Assembly (NCBI GenBank): GCA_965201155.1
Contig: OZ241752.1
Location: 1,984,001 to 2,048,000 of the forward strand
Direction: 5' to 3'
Length of the DNA stretch: 64,000 nt
Source of the DNA: JANQOH01 sp965201155
GTDB lineage: Bacteria; Pseudomonadota; Alphaproteobacteria; UBA7887
The notes beneath the pieces were generated by a model that searched no databases, was not told where the DNA came from, and worked only from the letters and a program-made list of their open reading frames with translations. The translations under genes and the position numbers were made by a program. How positions within the stretch are numbered: the first letter of the stretch is position 1; every line of letters begins with the position of its first letter. Shown here one piece after another: positions 24,171 through 33,981 of the stretch.

Positions 24171-25564
24171 GCGGAAGCAGGCACCGTACTCGGCTCACCG
24201 TGAAGGCCATCGCCGCTGCAAAGCCGCGTGCGAAGGAATACACTCTCTGGGACAACCTTCTGGCGCATTTCGGGGTGCGGGTTCAGCCCTCCGGCATCCG
24301 GTCCTACATCGTCCAGACCCGCGTGCGGGGACGCATGCGCAAGGTCACGCTCGGGCGCTTCCCCGAACTGTCGCTCGACGCGGCTCGCCGGGAGGGCGCG
24401 TTTGTCCTTGCCCGTCTGTGGGGAGGAGAGACGGTGGTATCCCCGCGCAAGACAAAGGCGCCGCTGTTCCGCGACTTCGCCACCCGCTACCGCGAACGCC
24501 GCAAACATCGCTGGAAGCCGTCCTCGCTGGAGACCTACGACATCTACATGCGCGGCCGCCTGATGCCCGCCTTCGGCAAGCTCAGGCTCGACGCCATAAC
24601 CCATGCCCGCGTCTCCGCATGGTTCGACGCGGCGAGCGCGGGGAAGCCTGGCGCCGCCAACCGCGCCTTCGAGATCCTGCGCGCCATGCTGAAGTCGGCC
24701 CGGCAATGGGGCGACCTCAGCGGGCACGTGCCCGACGCCTGCGCCAACATCGCCAAGAACCCACGCAGGCCAGTCGCACGCTATCTTGACCGGGTTGAAC
24801 TGGAGCGCCTCGGGGCGGCACTCGACCAGCACCGGAAAGCCCATCCCTGGCCGGTCGCGGCGATCCGTCTGCTGACGCTGACCGGCGCACGGCTCTCCGA
24901 AATCCTCAACCTGCGCTGGAACGAGATCGGGGAGATGTCCGAAGACGGCGCCCGCGCTCGGCTCGAAGACTCCAAGACCGGGCCGCGCACCATCTGGCTC
25001 GGGCCGGAAGCGGTGAAGTTGCTGGCAGCGCTGCCCCGCTCCGAAGGAGCGGAACGTGTGTTCCCGGAAGACCTCACATCGCACCGGCTCTACGTCTTTT
25101 GGGTCGGCATTCGCGAGGAAGCGGAATTGCCGGGTGTGCGCATCCACGACTGCCGGCATACCTGGGCCTCGCAGGGCGTCATGAACGGTGTCGGGCTGAC
25201 TACCGTCGGTCGGCTGCTCGGACACCGCCAGCGCGAGACCACGTCGATCTATGCCCATCTCGACGATGGCGCCTTGCGCGATGCAGCGTCCCAAGCCGCC
25301 GCCACCATCGCGTGCGCCATGGGATACAAGGCGGAAGCGCCGCCGCTGGCCGAAGATTCAACGGAAGCGGACAGCGCCGACAAAGGCGAAGGCGCTCCTG
25401 AACCCGATTGGATGAATGATTCGGATGGTCGGTTCACTCCGGGCACCCCATTGAAGCCACCCACATCAACCTTGACCGGCATCCGACCCGAACCGCCAAA
25501 CCAAACGGAATGCGACGCCAGTGCCCGACAGGCTGACAGAGATGCGGGTTGTGATTGGCTGTAA
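24167..25564 (+). CDS. Tyrosine recombinase/integrase 2
   Basis: The 465-residue integrase has an arm-binding region (AHFGVRVQPSGIRSYIVQTR), core-binding domain (about 98-195) and catalytic Arg242, His327, Arg330, His353 and Tyr362 (SIYAHL). About 90 extra C-terminal residues, rich in Asp, Glu, Pro and Thr, follow the catalytic core and look disordered. Coupling with integrase 1 suggests that the two act together, as in paired-recombinase elements. No separate excisionase gene is visible. Confidence 0.93.
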   Translation: MSGSRHRTRLTVKAIAAAKPRAKEYTLWDNLLAHFGVRVQPSGIRSYIVQTRVRGRMRKVTLGRFPELSLDAARREGAFVLARLWGGETVVSPRKTKAPLFRDFATRYRERRKHRWKPSSLETYDIYMRGRLMPAFGKLRLDAITHARVSAWFDAASAGKPGAANRAFEILRAMLKSARQWGDLSGHVPDACANIAKNPRRPVARYLDRVELERLGAALDQHRKAHPWPVAAIRLLTLTGARLSEILNLRWNEIGEMSEDGARARLEDSKTGPRTIWLGPEAVKLLAALPRSEGAERVFPEDLTSHRLYVFWVGIREEAELPGVRIHDCRHTWASQGVMNGVGLTTVGRLLGHRQRETTSIYAHLDDGALRDAASQAAATIACAMGYKAEAPPLAEDSTEADSADKGEGAPEPDWMNDSDGRFTPGTPLKPPTSTLTGIRPEPPNQTECDASARQADRDAGCDWL

Positions 25565-25789
25565 AGGATTCCGACACTGCCTGCCTCCGACCGCACAACA
25601 TGAAGCCGTCCGCGCTGGGCAATCCGCCATGGCGTTCATCTGCCGCGCAGCGTCAACGACGCCAGATCGAAAATAACGCGTTTGCAGAATATTCATCCGC
25701 CCGGGTCATGCCGGTCGGGTCCGACGTGGAATCCGCAGAGCCAAACAGGCAAAATGCATCTTGGTCGGAGAACAACCGTCACGGATCAC
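25565..25789. other. Intergenic region upstream of type I RM locus
   Basis: Non-coding, 225 bases. It presumably contains the RM promoter. A ribosome site before the hsdM fragment is weak. Confidence 0.35.
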
Positions 25790-26494
25790 ATGGCGAAGCA
25801 GGCGAAGAACAATGGTGTCAGTCTTGAGTTTGAAGCACAGCTCTGGGCGGCGGCGGACAAGCTGCGCGGCAATATGGAGCCGTCCGACTATAAGCATGTC
25901 GCCCTCGGCCTGATCTTCCTCAAGTACATCTCGGATGCCTTCGAGGCAAAGCGGGCCTCCTTGCTCAAGGAGGAGTTGGCCGACCCGGAGGATCCGGAGG
26001 AGTATCTCGCGGAGAACGTGTTCTGGGCGCCGAGGGAGGCCCGCTGGTCGCACTTGCAGGCCCGGGCCGGGCAGCCGTCGATCGGCAAGGACATCGACGA
26101 CGCGATGCTGGCGATCGAGGCGAGGAACGGCTCGCTCAAGGGCGTGCTACCCAAGGAATACGGCCGCCCGGCGCTCAACAAGGTCATGCTCGGCGCATTG
26201 ATCGATCTCGTGAGCGGGATCGGCATGGCCGAGGAGGCCGATCGCTCCCGCGATATCCTCGGGCGGGTCTACGAGTACTTCCTGGGCGGCTTTGCCGGGG
26301 CCGAGGGCAAGCGCGGAGGCGAGTTCTACACGCCGCGCTCCGTCGTCCGGCTACTGGTGGAGATGCTGGAGCCCTACAAGGGCCGCGTCTATGATCCGTG
26401 CTGCGGCTCCGGTGGCGTGTTCGTGCATTCCGAGAAGTTCGTGGAGCAGCACGGCAGGCGCATCGGCGGTATCGCCATCTACGGACGGGAGTGA
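25790..26494 (+). pseudogene. Truncated HsdM (type I methyltransferase subunit fragment)
   Basis: The 234 residues cover the HsdM N-terminal helical domain (LEFEAQLWAAADKLRGNM) and motif I (VYDPCCGSGGVFV), then stop at IAIYGRE. Full HsdM proteins are about 500 residues; the catalytic NPPF motif and C-terminus are absent. The hsdR start follows 8 bp after the stop, so a deletion probably removed the rest of hsdM. It differs in sequence from the full hsdM at 31801 and cannot be a duplicate of it. Confidence 0.85.
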
Positions 26495-26502
26495 GCCCCA
26501 CG

Positions 26503-29500
26503 ATGGCGACAGTCACACCCGAGCGCGATCTCGAAGAGTTGCTCATCAAGAAACTAAAGGACCTCAAATACGAATATCGCCGGGACATCCGAGACAGGGC
26601 AGCGCTTGAAGCAAACTTCAGGGAGAAGTTCGATGCCCTGAATCGTGTCTCACTCACCGACGGCGAGTTCCGGAGACTCCTTGAGGAGATCGTGACATCT
26701 GACGTGTGCGAAGCAGCACGCTCCCTCCGGAACCGGGAGTCGTTTGTGCGGGACGATGGCACGCCGCTCAACTACACCCTCGTCGACATCAAGGACTGGT
26801 GCAAGAACCATTTCGAAGTGGTCAACCAGCTCCGCATCAACACGGACAACAGCCACCATCGCTACGATGTCATACTCCTGATGAACGGTGTTCCTGTCGT
26901 TCAGATCGAGCTGAAGAGGCTTGGGATCAGCCCGCGGCGCGCGATGGAGCAGATCGTCGACTACAAGAACGACCCCGGCAACGGATACACCAAGACGCTC
27001 CTGTGCTTCCTTCAGCTCTTCGTCGTCAGCAACCGCACGGACACATGGTACTTCGCCAACAACGACGCCCGACACTTCGCCTTCGATGCCGACGAGCAGT
27101 TCCTTCCGATCTACCAGTTCGCGGACGAGAACAACACCAAGATCACCCACCTCGATGACTTCGCCGATCAGTTCCTAGCAAAGTGCACGCTCGGTCAGAT
27201 GATCGGCAAGTACATGGTTCTCATCGCGAGCGAACAGAGGCTCCTGATGATGCGCCCGTACCAGATCTATGCGGTGAAGGCCATCGTGGACTGCATCGAC
27301 CAGGACTGCGGCAACGGCTACGTCTGGCACACGACCGGCTCAGGCAAGACGCTCACTTCCTTCAAGGCCTCGACGCTCCTCAAGACAAACGAGAGCATCC
27401 ACAAGTGCCTGTTCGTCGTCGACCGCAAGGACCTCGACCGCCAGACCCGCGAGGAGTTCAACAGGTTCCAGGAAAACTGCGTCGAGGAAAACACCAACAC
27501 TGCAGCGCTCGTCCGCCGCCTCCTTTCCGACGACTATGCGGACAAGATCATCGTCACGACAATCCAGAAGCTCGGGCGGGCTCTCGACGAGAACAGCAAG
27601 CACAACCGACAGAACATCGTTCAAGGGCAGTCGACGTTCAAGCAGCGGCTTGAGCAGCTCCGAGACAAGCGGATGGTTTTCATCTTCGATGAGTGCCACC
27701 GCTCTCAGTTCGGCAAGACCCACGGGGCCATCAAGGAGTTCTTCCCGAACTCCCAGCTGTTCGGCTTTACTGGCACCCCGATCTTCGAGGACAACGCAAC
27801 CGTCAGGCAGATCGAGGGAGACGAAGCCACCCTTCGAACCACCAAAGACCTCTTCCAGAACGATCTCCACGCTTACACCATCACCCACGCGATCGAGGAT
27901 CGGAACGTCCTTCGCTTCCACGTCGATTACTACAAGCCCAACGACGCCCCAACCCTCAAGCTTGGCGAGACTCTGACCAAGCAGGCGGTTGCCCAGGCCA
28001 TCCTCGACAAACACGATGCCGCGACCGGAGGCCGACGCTTCAACGCGTTGCTGGCCACCGCCTCGATCAACGACGCCATCGAGTACTACAAGGTCTTCAA
28101 GACGCTCCAGGCCGAGCGCCGGGGCGCCGACCCCGAGTTCGCGCCCCTGAAGATCGCCGCCGTCTTCTCGCCGCCCGCGGAGGGCAACCCTGACGTTCGG
28201 CAGATCCAGGAGGACCTTCCCCAAGAGAAGGAGGATAACCGGCACGACCCCGAGGGCAAAAAGACCGCGCTCAAGGCCATCATTGCCGACTACAACCAGC
28301 GCTATGGCACCAACCACGACATCAACAACTTCGACCTCTACTACCAGGACGTCCAGCAGTGCATCAAAGATCAGCAGTTCCCCAATCGCGACCTGCCCGG
28401 CAAGGGCCAGGAGAAGATCGACATCACCATCGTCGTCGACATGCTTCTCACGGGCTTCGACACCAAGTTTCTCAATACGCTTTACGTCGACAAGAACCTC
28501 AAGCACCACGGCCTGATCCAGGCGTTCTCTCGCACCAATCGCATTCTCAACGCCACCAAGCCCTATGGCCACATCCTCGACTTTCGCCAGCAGCAGCAAA
28601 GCGTTGACGCCGCCATCGCTCTCTTCTCCGGTGCCCAGCCCGGCCGGGCCCGCGAGATCTGGCTGGTCGACACAGCTCCCGTTGTCATCGATAAATTCAA
28701 GCAGGCCGTCGCCCACCTCGGGGAGTTCATGCAGTCACAGGGTCTCGAAGCCAAGCCCGATCAGGTGAACAACATGCTGGGCGACGATGCCCGCGTCCAG
28801 TTCATCAAGCGTTTCAAGGAGGTCCAGCGCCTCCAAACCGAGCTTGACCAATACACCGACCTCACCGACGAGCAGCACGAACAGATCGAGCAGGCCCTGC
28901 CCAGGGACGACCTCCGCGCCTTCCGCGGCGCCTACCTCGAAACCGCCCAGCGCCTGAAAGAACGGCAGCGTCCGCCCGGCGGGGACGGCGAGCCGCCTGG
29001 CTCCGAGGTCGACCAGCTTGATTTCGAGTTCGTTCTCTTTGCCTCCGCCGTCATCGACTACGACTACATCATGAAACTGATTGCCAAGTACTCCGGACAG
29101 GATCCCAGGAAGGTCCAGATCAGCCGCGAGCAGCTTATCGGTCTGATTCAGTCGGACGCCAAGTTCCTGGACGAGCGAGAAGAGATCACCGAGTACGTCC
29201 GCTCACTCACGGAGGGCGAGGGCCTCGACGAAGCGGCGATCCGCGCCGGCTACGAACAGTTCAAGGCGGAAAAGCAGGCCAGAGAGATCGAAGACCTCGC
29301 CCAAGGCCACGGCCTGACGGCTGAGTCGCTCTCGGCGTTCGTCCACACCATCCTCGAGCGCATGATATTTGACGGCGAGCGGCTCACCGACCTGATGGAG
29401 CCGCTTGGCTTGGGATGGCGTGCCCGTCGCGAGCGGGAACTCGCTCTCATGGCCGAACTTGCCCCGCTCTTGAACAAACGAGCCCATGGCCGGGACATCT

Positions 29501-29538
29501 CCGGTCTCAACGCCTACGAGCACGGGCGCGCACAATGA
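26503..29538 (+). CDS. hsdR: Type I restriction endonuclease subunit R (EcoR124-like)
   Basis: The 1,011-residue motor/nuclease has an N-terminal PD-(D/E)xK nuclease (YDVILLMNGVPVVQIELKR), then SF2 translocase motifs: Walker A WHTTGSGKTLTSFKA, box II FIFDECHRSQFG, and GFTGTPIF. Helicase domain 2 contains LTGFDTKFLNTLYVD and IQAFSRTNRI, with a C-terminal helical region. The overall sequence type resembles the IC family. The stop overlaps hsdS as ATGA. It looks intact. Confidence 0.94.
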   Translation: MATVTPERDLEELLIKKLKDLKYEYRRDIRDRAALEANFREKFDALNRVSLTDGEFRRLLEEIVTSDVCEAARSLRNRESFVRDDGTPLNYTLVDIKDWCKNHFEVVNQLRINTDNSHHRYDVILLMNGVPVVQIELKRLGISPRRAMEQIVDYKNDPGNGYTKTLLCFLQLFVVSNRTDTWYFANNDARHFAFDADEQFLPIYQFADENNTKITHLDDFADQFLAKCTLGQMIGKYMVLIASEQRLLMMRPYQIYAVKAIVDCIDQDCGNGYVWHTTGSGKTLTSFKASTLLKTNESIHKCLFVVDRKDLDRQTREEFNRFQENCVEENTNTAALVRRLLSDDYADKIIVTTIQKLGRALDENSKHNRQNIVQGQSTFKQRLEQLRDKRMVFIFDECHRSQFGKTHGAIKEFFPNSQLFGFTGTPIFEDNATVRQIEGDEATLRTTKDLFQNDLHAYTITHAIEDRNVLRFHVDYYKPNDAPTLKLGETLTKQAVAQAILDKHDAATGGRRFNALLATASINDAIEYYKVFKTLQAERRGADPEFAPLKIAAVFSPPAEGNPDVRQIQEDLPQEKEDNRHDPEGKKTALKAIIADYNQRYGTNHDINNFDLYYQDVQQCIKDQQFPNRDLPGKGQEKIDITIVVDMLLTGFDTKFLNTLYVDKNLKHHGLIQAFSRTNRILNATKPYGHILDFRQQQQSVDAAIALFSGAQPGRAREIWLVDTAPVVIDKFKQAVAHLGEFMQSQGLEAKPDQVNNMLGDDARVQFIKRFKEVQRLQTELDQYTDLTDEQHEQIEQALPRDDLRAFRGAYLETAQRLKERQRPPGGDGEPPGSEVDQLDFEFVLFASAVIDYDYIMKLIAKYSGQDPRKVQISREQLIGLIQSDAKFLDEREEITEYVRSLTEGEGLDEAAIRAGYEQFKAEKQAREIEDLAQGHGLTAESLSAFVHTILERMIFDGERLTDLMEPLGLGWRARRERELALMAELAPLLNKRAHGRDISGLNAYEHGRAQ

Positions 29539-30719
29539 CCGCAGACAAGCAGAAGTCGCTTGGGCCGAAGCTGAGGTTTCCAGACTTTCGAGATACTGGG
29601 CGGTGGAAAGAGATGCGTCTCGCAGATGTGGCGCCTCTACAGAGAGGATTTGATCTGCCATCAACTGAGCTTGAGCCCGGCGAAGTTCCTGTCGTGTACT
29701 CGAATGGGATTCGTAACTATCACAAATTCGGAATGGCAACTGGTCCCGGCTTAGTGACTGGCCGGTCCGGGACGATCGGCAATCTTCATTACATCGAAGA
29801 CGGCGCCTATTGGCCGCATAACACATCTCTTTGGGTAACTTCGTTCAATGGTCATCATCCAAAGTTTGTATATTTTTTGTACTCGGCCATCGGTTTGGAT
29901 CGGTTCGCTTCGGGCTCAGGGGTTCCCACACTTAACAGGAACGATGTGCACGCGTTCCTGACTCATGTGCCTCCTACGGAACAAGAGCAGGGAAAGATCG
30001 CCGACTGTTTCGGTTCTCTGGACGATCTGATCGCGGCGCAAGACCAGAAGCTGGAAGCACTACGCCAGCACAAGCAAGGGTTGTTGCAGCAACTCTTTCC
30101 CAAACCTGGTGAAACCGTTCCCCGGCTGCGGTTTCCGGAGTTTCGAGAAGGGCCGGAATGGGACTTAATGCTTCTGTCATCTGCCAGCGAGGTGAATCCA
30201 TCAAACGACGGGCTACCAGAGCTGTTTATCTATATCGATCTCGAATCTGTAAAGGACAGCAAGCTTATCGAACGTAAAGAAATCATTCGAGACGCAGCAC
30301 CAAGCCGTGCTCAACGACTCCTGAGTCGCAACGACATCATCTTTCAAACTGTCCGGCCCTATCAGCGCAATAATCTCTTCTTCGACATTGATGACGGGTG
30401 TGAGTACGTGGCTTCCACAGGTTATGCACAGCTTCGAGCACACGAGAGTCCTGAGTTTCTGTACCAGCTACTTCACACGGGATCGTTTGTGAGCAGCGTC
30501 TTGGCCCGATGTACGGGTTCCAACTATCCTGCGATTAGCCCCTCCGCTCTTGCATCTATTGAAGTGGTACTACCGCGGAAAACAGAGCAAGTAAAGATCG
30601 CCAGCTGTCTGGGCCGGCTAGATAATTTGGTCGCGGCTCAGGCTTGGAAGCTTGAAATCCTACGGCAGCACAAGCGGGGTTTGTTACAACAGCTCTTTCC
30701 CAGTCCGGAGGTAACATGA
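29535..30719 (+). CDS. hsdS: Type I specificity subunit S
   Basis: The 394-residue protein has two target-recognition domains (about 20-150 and 205-350), each followed by a near-identical conserved helix: DLIAAQDQKLEALRQHKQGL and NLVAAQAWKLEILRQHKRGL. These repeats set TRD spacing and allow recombination between TRDs. It would bind the bipartite target and bridge two HsdM. Both ends overlap neighbours by ATGA. Confidence 0.93.
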   Translation: MTADKQKSLGPKLRFPDFRDTGRWKEMRLADVAPLQRGFDLPSTELEPGEVPVVYSNGIRNYHKFGMATGPGLVTGRSGTIGNLHYIEDGAYWPHNTSLWVTSFNGHHPKFVYFLYSAIGLDRFASGSGVPTLNRNDVHAFLTHVPPTEQEQGKIADCFGSLDDLIAAQDQKLEALRQHKQGLLQQLFPKPGETVPRLRFPEFREGPEWDLMLLSSASEVNPSNDGLPELFIYIDLESVKDSKLIERKEIIRDAAPSRAQRLLSRNDIIFQTVRPYQRNNLFFDIDDGCEYVASTGYAQLRAHESPEFLYQLLHTGSFVSSVLARCTGSNYPAISPSALASIEVVLPRKTEQVKIASCLGRLDNLVAAQAWKLEILRQHKRGLLQQLFPSPEVT

Positions 30720-31804
30720 CTACCGTCGAAGAAATCGCGACACAGCTCCGCAACGATGCCGCCCATGTCCAGCTGGTCTACGCTTTCAACTCGGTAGGCA
30801 AGACGCGGCTATCGGTGGCTTACAAGGATGCGACAAAAAGGGAAGACGGAGCGCATACGGGCATTTACTACAACGCGTACAGTGAAGATCTCTTTGTCTG
30901 GAATAACGACATCGAACACGATGAAGCGGACATCAGGCTCAACGTCCTCCCTAGCAGCCTTAGCAGCTTGCACGCCGATCTGAACGAGCTCGACATCCAC
31001 GAGAAACTCAAGCCCTACAGACCGAACTTTGACTTCCGTTTCGCCATGCACCAGGATGTAGAGAGGGGAATCGAGTCGATCTCGTTCTTTCCCATAGGTA
31101 CAAAACCCGAGGATGTTTCCCCCATGAAAATCTCTCGCGGCGAGGAGAGAATGTTTGTCTGGTGCTTCTTTTTGGCGATGATGGAGATAGAAGGGTGGAC
31201 GGATACGCCGCCTCGTCACATTTTCATCGACGACCCGGTCTCAAGCCTCGACGATCACAATGTCTTCGTCACCGCCTCGACGCTGTACGACCTGATCGAG
31301 AAACATTTTGGCGATCGGAAGATCATCATTACTACCCATCACGTCGGGATATTCTCCATCCTGTTCGATTGGTTAAAGAAAGGTGAGCGGAGCGACAGGT
31401 ACGGACCAAGCACAAGAGCGAACATCCTGAGCGGCAAACACGGCGAGGTCTCGCTGGAGACCCACAGGGGCGATGTGTTCCTCTATCACCTCCGAGTCCT
31501 TCAGTTACTGGAGCAGGCTCGGCAGGAGAACAATGTCCGCGCATATCATTTCTCTCTTCTCCGTCAGCTGCTGGAGAGCGTGTCGTCGTTTCTCGGAGTC
31601 GGTCGGATCAGCTATGCACTCGAACGCATCGGCTTCGAGAACGCGGAGGAAATCACCCGAATCGTGAACGTCCTCGCCCACAAGAATGTCTACTACTACG
31701 AATCCGACCTTCTCGTGCCGGACAGCTTGGCGCTGTTTGACGAGATTTATGAGAAGCTGAACACACGGTACGAATTCGTCACCCATGCGAGCGCTAACCC
31801 ATGA
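30716..31804 (+). CDS. PrrC-like ABC-ATPase, candidate anticodon nuclease
   Basis: The 362-residue protein has Walker A in VYAFNSVGKTRLS (about 22-33), a signature-like KISRGEERMF (138-147), Walker B HIFIDDPVSSLDD (168-180) and a switch His208 in ITTHH. This is the AAA_13/PrrC layout. The C-terminal part holds Arg283-x3-Glu287 (LLRQLLES) and His322 (VLAHKN), matching the R-x3-E...H triad known for PrrC nucleases (R320, E324, H356 in E. coli). It lies between hsdS and hsdM, coupled on both sides. PrrC is held inactive by its type IC partner and cuts tRNA when the RM enzyme is inhibited. The nuclease role here is inference from motifs and place. Confidence 0.72.
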   Translation: MTTVEEIATQLRNDAAHVQLVYAFNSVGKTRLSVAYKDATKREDGAHTGIYYNAYSEDLFVWNNDIEHDEADIRLNVLPSSLSSLHADLNELDIHEKLKPYRPNFDFRFAMHQDVERGIESISFFPIGTKPEDVSPMKISRGEERMFVWCFFLAMMEIEGWTDTPPRHIFIDDPVSSLDDHNVFVTASTLYDLIEKHFGDRKIIITTHHVGIFSILFDWLKKGERSDRYGPSTRANILSGKHGEVSLETHRGDVFLYHLRVLQLLEQARQENNVRAYHFSLLRQLLESVSSFLGVGRISYALERIGFENAEEITRIVNVLAHKNVYYYESDLLVPDSLALFDEIYEKLNTRYEFVTHASANP

Positions 31805-33429
31805 CAGAGAAGAATCAGAAGCAGCTCGGCAAAACGCTCTGGTCCATCGCCGATGAGCTCCGCGGGGCGATGAACGCGGACGACTTTCGCGACTACATGC
31901 TTGCGTTCCTGTTTCTCTGTTACCTATCGGACAACTACGAACAGGCTGCGAGAAAGGAACTCGGGCGCGACTACCCTGACCCGGACGCTACCGGCAACGG
32001 CGGGCGGTCTTCTCTGTCTGTCTGGTACGATCAGAACCCCAACGATGTGTCGATGTTTGAGCAACAGATGCGACGTAAGGCGCACTACGTCATCCATCCC
32101 GAGTACCTCTGGGCCAGCATCGCGCACATGGCCCGCACGCAGGATAGCGAGCTACTCGAGACGCTCCAGACGGGCTTCAATTACATCGAGAATGAGTCAT
32201 TTCAGAGCACGTTCTCAGGCCTGTTCTCCGAGATCAATCTCGTCTCCGACAAACTCGGCAAGACATACGCGGACCGGAACGCGAAGCTCTGCACGATCAT
32301 CACGAGGATAGCCGAGGGCCTCGCGGAGTTCTCCACGGTCAGCGACACGCTGGGCGATGCCTATGAATATCTGATCGGCCAGTTCGCCGCCGGCTCGGGC
32401 AAGAAGGCCGGTGAGTTCTACACGCCGCAACGGATCTCGGAAATTCTCTCCACGATCGTCACGCTCGACAGCCAGGAGCCGAAGACCGGCGAGCGGAAAC
32501 ACCTCGCGAGCGTGATGGACTTCGCCTGCGGCTCAGGCTCGCTGCTGCTCAATGTGCGCAAGCGTATGGGGCCGCACGGCATCGGCAAGATCCACGGACA
32601 GGAGAAGAACATCACCACCTACAACCTGGCGCGGATGAACATGCTGCTGCACGGGGTGAAGGACTCAGAGTTCGAGATCCATCATGGCGACACGCTGACA
32701 AACGATTGGCACTTTCTCCGCGAGACGAACCCGATGAGAAAGCCCAAGTACGACGCCGTGGTTGCGAACCCGCCGTTCAGCTACCGCTGGGTCCCGAACG
32801 AGGCGCTGGGCGAGGACATGCGCTTCAAGAACTACGGGCTGGCCCCGAAGTCGGCGGCGGACTTCGCGTTCCTGCTTCATGGGTTCCACTATCTCAAGGA
32901 TGATGGCACGATGGCGATCATCCTGCCGCACGGCGTGCTGTTTCGTGGCGGCGCGGAGGCGAAGATCCGCCGCAAGCTCCTTGACGGTGAGCACATCGAC
33001 ACCATCATCGGCCTGCCGGCGAACCTGTTCTACTCGACCGGCATCCCGGTTTGCATTCTCGTACTAAAGAAGTGCAGGAAGCCCGATGATATCCTGTTCA
33101 TCAACGCGTCCGAGGACTTCGAGAAGGGCAAACGGCAGAACTACCTGTCAGACGGACATATTGAGAAGATCGTCGACACCTACCGGCAACGCCCGGAGAG
33201 CATTGACCGGTACGCCAGGCGCGTGGAGATGGAGGAGATCAAGGCCAACGATTACAACCTGAATATCTCCCGCTATGTCAGCACGGCCGAGCCGGAAGTC
33301 GAGATTAATCTCGCGGCCGCACATGGCGAGCTGGTTGAGATCGAGAGGCAGATTCAGGAGTCAACGGCGAAGCACAACGCGTTTCTGAAGGAACTTGGAC
33401 TATCGCCATTGCCGGTGTCTGATAAGTGA
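31801..33429 (+). CDS. hsdM: Type I DNA methyltransferase subunit M
   Basis: The 542-residue N6-adenine methyltransferase has an N-terminal helical domain (QLGKTLWSIADELRGAMN), motif I MDFACGSGSLLLN, catalytic motif IV VVANPPFSYRW and a C-terminal tail contacting HsdS. It is of the EcoR124/EcoprrI type. Placed last in the operon after the PrrC-like gene, it supplies the M subunit that the truncated copy at 25790 no longer can. Confidence 0.94.
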   Translation: MTEKNQKQLGKTLWSIADELRGAMNADDFRDYMLAFLFLCYLSDNYEQAARKELGRDYPDPDATGNGGRSSLSVWYDQNPNDVSMFEQQMRRKAHYVIHPEYLWASIAHMARTQDSELLETLQTGFNYIENESFQSTFSGLFSEINLVSDKLGKTYADRNAKLCTIITRIAEGLAEFSTVSDTLGDAYEYLIGQFAAGSGKKAGEFYTPQRISEILSTIVTLDSQEPKTGERKHLASVMDFACGSGSLLLNVRKRMGPHGIGKIHGQEKNITTYNLARMNMLLHGVKDSEFEIHHGDTLTNDWHFLRETNPMRKPKYDAVVANPPFSYRWVPNEALGEDMRFKNYGLAPKSAADFAFLLHGFHYLKDDGTMAIILPHGVLFRGGAEAKIRRKLLDGEHIDTIIGLPANLFYSTGIPVCILVLKKCRKPDDILFINASEDFEKGKRQNYLSDGHIEKIVDTYRQRPESIDRYARRVEMEEIKANDYNLNISRYVSTAEPEVEINLAAAHGELVEIERQIQESTAKHNAFLKELGLSPLPVSDK

Positions 33430-33981
33430 TCGAGATGACCCCGCCCACAACCGTTGTGACAGTGGAACGTATCGACGAGCCGAAAATCAGGCCCTCGGCC
33501 GCCATCTCCGAGCCGCTGCTACTGTAGATTCCTCGGGATCGGTACCGGCAATGCGACCATCAAGAAGCCGGCCGATCTCCGCGCGACCCCGCGCACCATA
33601 CCCCAGCCTGCAGCGTCCCGACCACGACCCACGCCTTCAGCTCAGACGGTTGGCGCCAACGACCGTCAGACATCGGCGGCACTTCGACGATACCTTCGAC
33701 GCTCCTCAGAGTCGAAACTGAGGTCTTCATTCAGACTCTCACCTCCTGCTTACATCGCAGCGGTGAACACAAAAACGGAACCTCAGTCGGAAGGTGCGAC
33801 GCCCGCACCGCACACCCTCTTCCCGAACCAATAGCCATCAATACGACCACCGTCTGCCTACGCCCTCGAAACGCGCCGCACCACTAAGAGGACGAGTAGG
33901 GCCGTGAGCGGGGCGGCGGTGGGCGCTCCGGAGGGGGTGCTGCCGCCGTCCCTTCTCACCTGACCGAAGGAGCACGGCACG
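33430..33981. other. Intergenic region before module B
   Basis: About 550 bases without a supportable gene. A 29-codon stretch at about 33436-33525 (MTPPTTVVTVERIDEPK) may be the worn end of another gene. The final bases carry CCGAAGGAG before module B gene 1. Confidence 0.4.

Noticed and set aside
27340..28716. Minus-strand frame of 458 residues inside hsdR
   Set aside because: Shadow frame made of complement codons of hsdR; no recognisable domains.
33395..33721. 108-residue frame after hsdM
   Set aside because: It overlaps the hsdM end, has arginine/histidine-rich random-like composition and no family pattern.
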